From Aquimarina sp. (GTDB lineage: Bacteria > Bacteroidota > Bacteroidia > Flavobacteriales > Flavobacteriaceae), in contig WTKB01000136.1 in the NCBI GenBank assembly GCA_011524575.1, positions 1-7,162 on the forward strand: a DNA stretch of 7,162 bases, given 5' to 3'. This document shows, piece after piece, positions 6,207 to 7,162 of the stretch. The position numbers were made by a program, and so were the translations under genes. Within the stretch, counting starts at the first letter, position 1, and each line of letters starts with the position of its first letter. Below the pieces are notes generated by a model. That model did no database searches. It saw only the letters and a program-made list of their open reading frames with translations, and was not told the DNA's origin.

Positions 6207-7162
6207 TTAAAAATCTAAATCGAGTTTAAGGCGTAACAACTCCAAAGATGGATTAATTACTTTAAGTTTATCATATTTTTCTTGAGGAGTAAAAACCTCT
6301 AATTTGGCAAGCTCTTCCTTGACAATTATAGTTAAAGTAATACTATAATTTTGAAGTTTTTCATGTAAAAAGCTCAATAAAGGTTTCGAAATATGTTCTA
6401 ATTCTTCCTTCATCGAAGCATTAGGTAACTCCAAGTAAAGCTCATATTTATCTTTTAATTTAGGTAAATATCCAGAAATTGTAGCTGCTGTAATTTGCCC
6501 TCCTTTATCTTTTTGATTTTGTGCATACTTCTTCCAAAGTGCTACTACTTCTGATTCTGTAAAGGTATTTTTAGGAAACATTCCGTCATTAGAAACAGGC
6601 ATTTGTTTTGCTTCCTGTTTTAATTCCTCCTTTCGTTTTTTTTCAAAAGATTTTAAAGAAAAAGCAGACCTCGGACGTAAAACATCTTCTGGAGTTGATA
6701 CTTTATCTATATCTTGATCTTGATTTAAAGAATCTGATAATGATGGTTTAATTAAGTTTTCATCTAAAGAATCATTCGAAACCTCGCCAGCTAAAGATGT
6801 TTGCTTACTAGTAACAGAAGAAATAACTTCACTTTTTGAAATAGTAGCATTTTCTTTAAGCTTTACTGAAGGTTCAGCAGATGAAGAAATAGCTTCACTT
6901 TTTGAAATAGTAGTATTTTCTTTAAGCTTTACTGAAGGTTCAGTAGATAAAGTAGAAGCCTCAGGTGATTTAACTGAAGAAGAAGATACTATAGAAACAC
7001 TATCTTTTTTTTTAAAAACGGGTGATTTTTCATGAAATAAAGAAGCTAATTTCATGAGACAAAGCTCGATCAGTAATCGTTGATTTCGTGTTGTTTTAAA
7101 CTGTAACTCACAAGTATTAGCAAGTTCGATAGCTGTAATCCATGTCGTATCTGAAGCTTTTT
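6207..7162 (-). CDS. dnaX: DNA polymerase III subunit gamma/tau, C-terminal part (5' end outside window)
   Basis: The frame is open to the right edge: 35 codons precede the internal ATG at 7055 and belong to the same protein, so that ATG is not the start. At least 317 residues are visible. The first 40 or so (AIELANTCELQFK, NQRLLIELCLMKLASLF) are the end of domain III, the collar through which DnaX oligomerises in the clamp loader. Next comes a Ser/Thr/Lys/Glu-rich, probably disordered linker (about 6600-7030) with a duplicated 22-residue unit. The last 130 residues, from MFPKNTFTESEVVALW to LKLDLDF, form the tau-type C-terminal domain as found in flavobacteria, expected to contact polymerase alpha or the helicase. 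The ATPase domain is outside. An A9 run at 7005-7013, just after domain III, may allow slippage to a short gamma form. Confidence 0.93.
   Translation of the reverse strand, partial: KASDTTWITAIELANTCELQFKTTRNQRLLIELCLMKLASLFHEKSPVFKKKDSVSIVSSSSVKSPEASTLSTEPSVKLKENTTISKSEAISSSAEPSVKLKENATISKSEVISSVTSKQTSLAGEVSNDSLDENLIKPSLSDSLNQDQDIDKVSTPEDVLRPRSAFSLKSFEKKRKEELKQEAKQMPVSNDGMFPKNTFTESEVVALWKKYAQNQKDKGGQITAATISGYLPKLKDKYELYLELPNASMKEELEHISKPLLSFLHEKLQNYSITLTIIVKEELAKLEVFTPQEKYDKLKVINPSLELLRLKLDLDF
6817..6948 (-). repeat. 66-bp tandem duplication inside dnaX
   Basis: Two adjacent 66-base copies (6817-6882 and 6883-6948) differ at only three positions (6826/6892, 6848/6914, 6878/6944). Each encodes 22 residues of the form S-x-EPSVKLKEN-x-TISKSE-x-ISS. 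The unit is a multiple of three, so the frame is kept. High identity suggests a recent duplication within the disordered linker of tau. Confidence 0.9.
6989..7013 (-). promoter_or_regulatory. dnaX: candidate dnaX slippage (frameshift) site: A9 with stops in both other frames
   Basis: On the coding strand the frame is TTT AAA AAA AAA GAT AGT. The nine A occupy 7005-7013. Moving to the -1 frame gives AGA then TAG (7000-7002); moving to +1 gives AAG ATA GTG TTT CTA TAG (stop at 6989-6991). Either slip would end the protein about 15-20 residues after domain III, giving a gamma-sized subunit. Homopolymer slippage in dnaX is known from Thermus (A9, transcriptional) and E. coli (A AAA AAG, translational). 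Only a weak 4-bp hairpin follows (ATAG/CTAT) and no Shine-Dalgarno-like stimulator precedes it, so polymerase slippage seems the likelier route. Confidence 0.6.

Noticed and set aside
6207..7055. A separate 282-residue gene starting at the ATG at 7055
   Set aside because: The same frame stays open to the window edge and the residues before this Met (NQRLLIELCLMKLASL context) are the conserved end of DnaX domain III, so this is an internal Met of dnaX.

Overview
This window is a stretch of ordinary chromosome from a low-GC member of the Bacteroidota, most likely the Flavobacteriia. Several things point there. Promoters match the Bacteroidota form (TTG, then TAnnTTTG). Shine-Dalgarno sequences are absent in front of every gene except rpsU. 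The C-terminal domain of DnaX and the order rpsU, xer recombinase, hpf, tRNA-Thr, tRNA-Tyr, tRNA-Gly are also as I know them from flavobacteria. Every gene is on the minus strand, so transcription runs from high to low coordinates. No prophage, insertion sequence, CRISPR array or obvious foreign island is visible.

Layout in the direction of transcription. The window opens inside dnaX (clamp-loader gamma/tau subunit; 5' part outside). miaE follows two bases later (tRNA hydroxylase). After a 153-base gap come a sodium:alanine/glycine symporter and, 15 bases on, a membrane-anchored helix-hairpin-helix protein, probably one operon. Then come a perfect 16-bp inverted repeat, an acyl-CoA dehydrogenase with its own promoter-like element, rpsU with its own promoter and a strong Shine-Dalgarno sequence, and a terminator-like hairpin whose U-tract touches the start codon of a Xer-type recombinase. 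Next is hpf (short ribosome hibernation factor), then an A/T-only inverted repeat, a promoter and a tRNA-Thr/Tyr/Gly cluster. The tRNA-Gly is cut by the window edge. In flavobacteria this cluster usually continues into another tRNA-Thr, tuf, tRNA-Trp, secE and nusG; that continuation is inference.

Functionally, one end concerns the translation machinery (bS21, hibernation factor, tRNAs), with the chromosome-dimer recombinase inserted among them. The other end couples the DNA polymerase clamp loader with a tRNA-modifying enzyme. The middle is metabolism and transport.

The most interesting signal is in dnaX. A run of nine A lies just after domain III, and both alternative reading frames stop almost at once. 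This is the arrangement expected for making a short gamma form by slippage. Second is the rpsU leader, whose strong Shine-Dalgarno sequence stands out in a lineage whose ribosomes mask the anti-SD with bS21 itself. Third is the terminator hairpin directly abutting the xer ATG.
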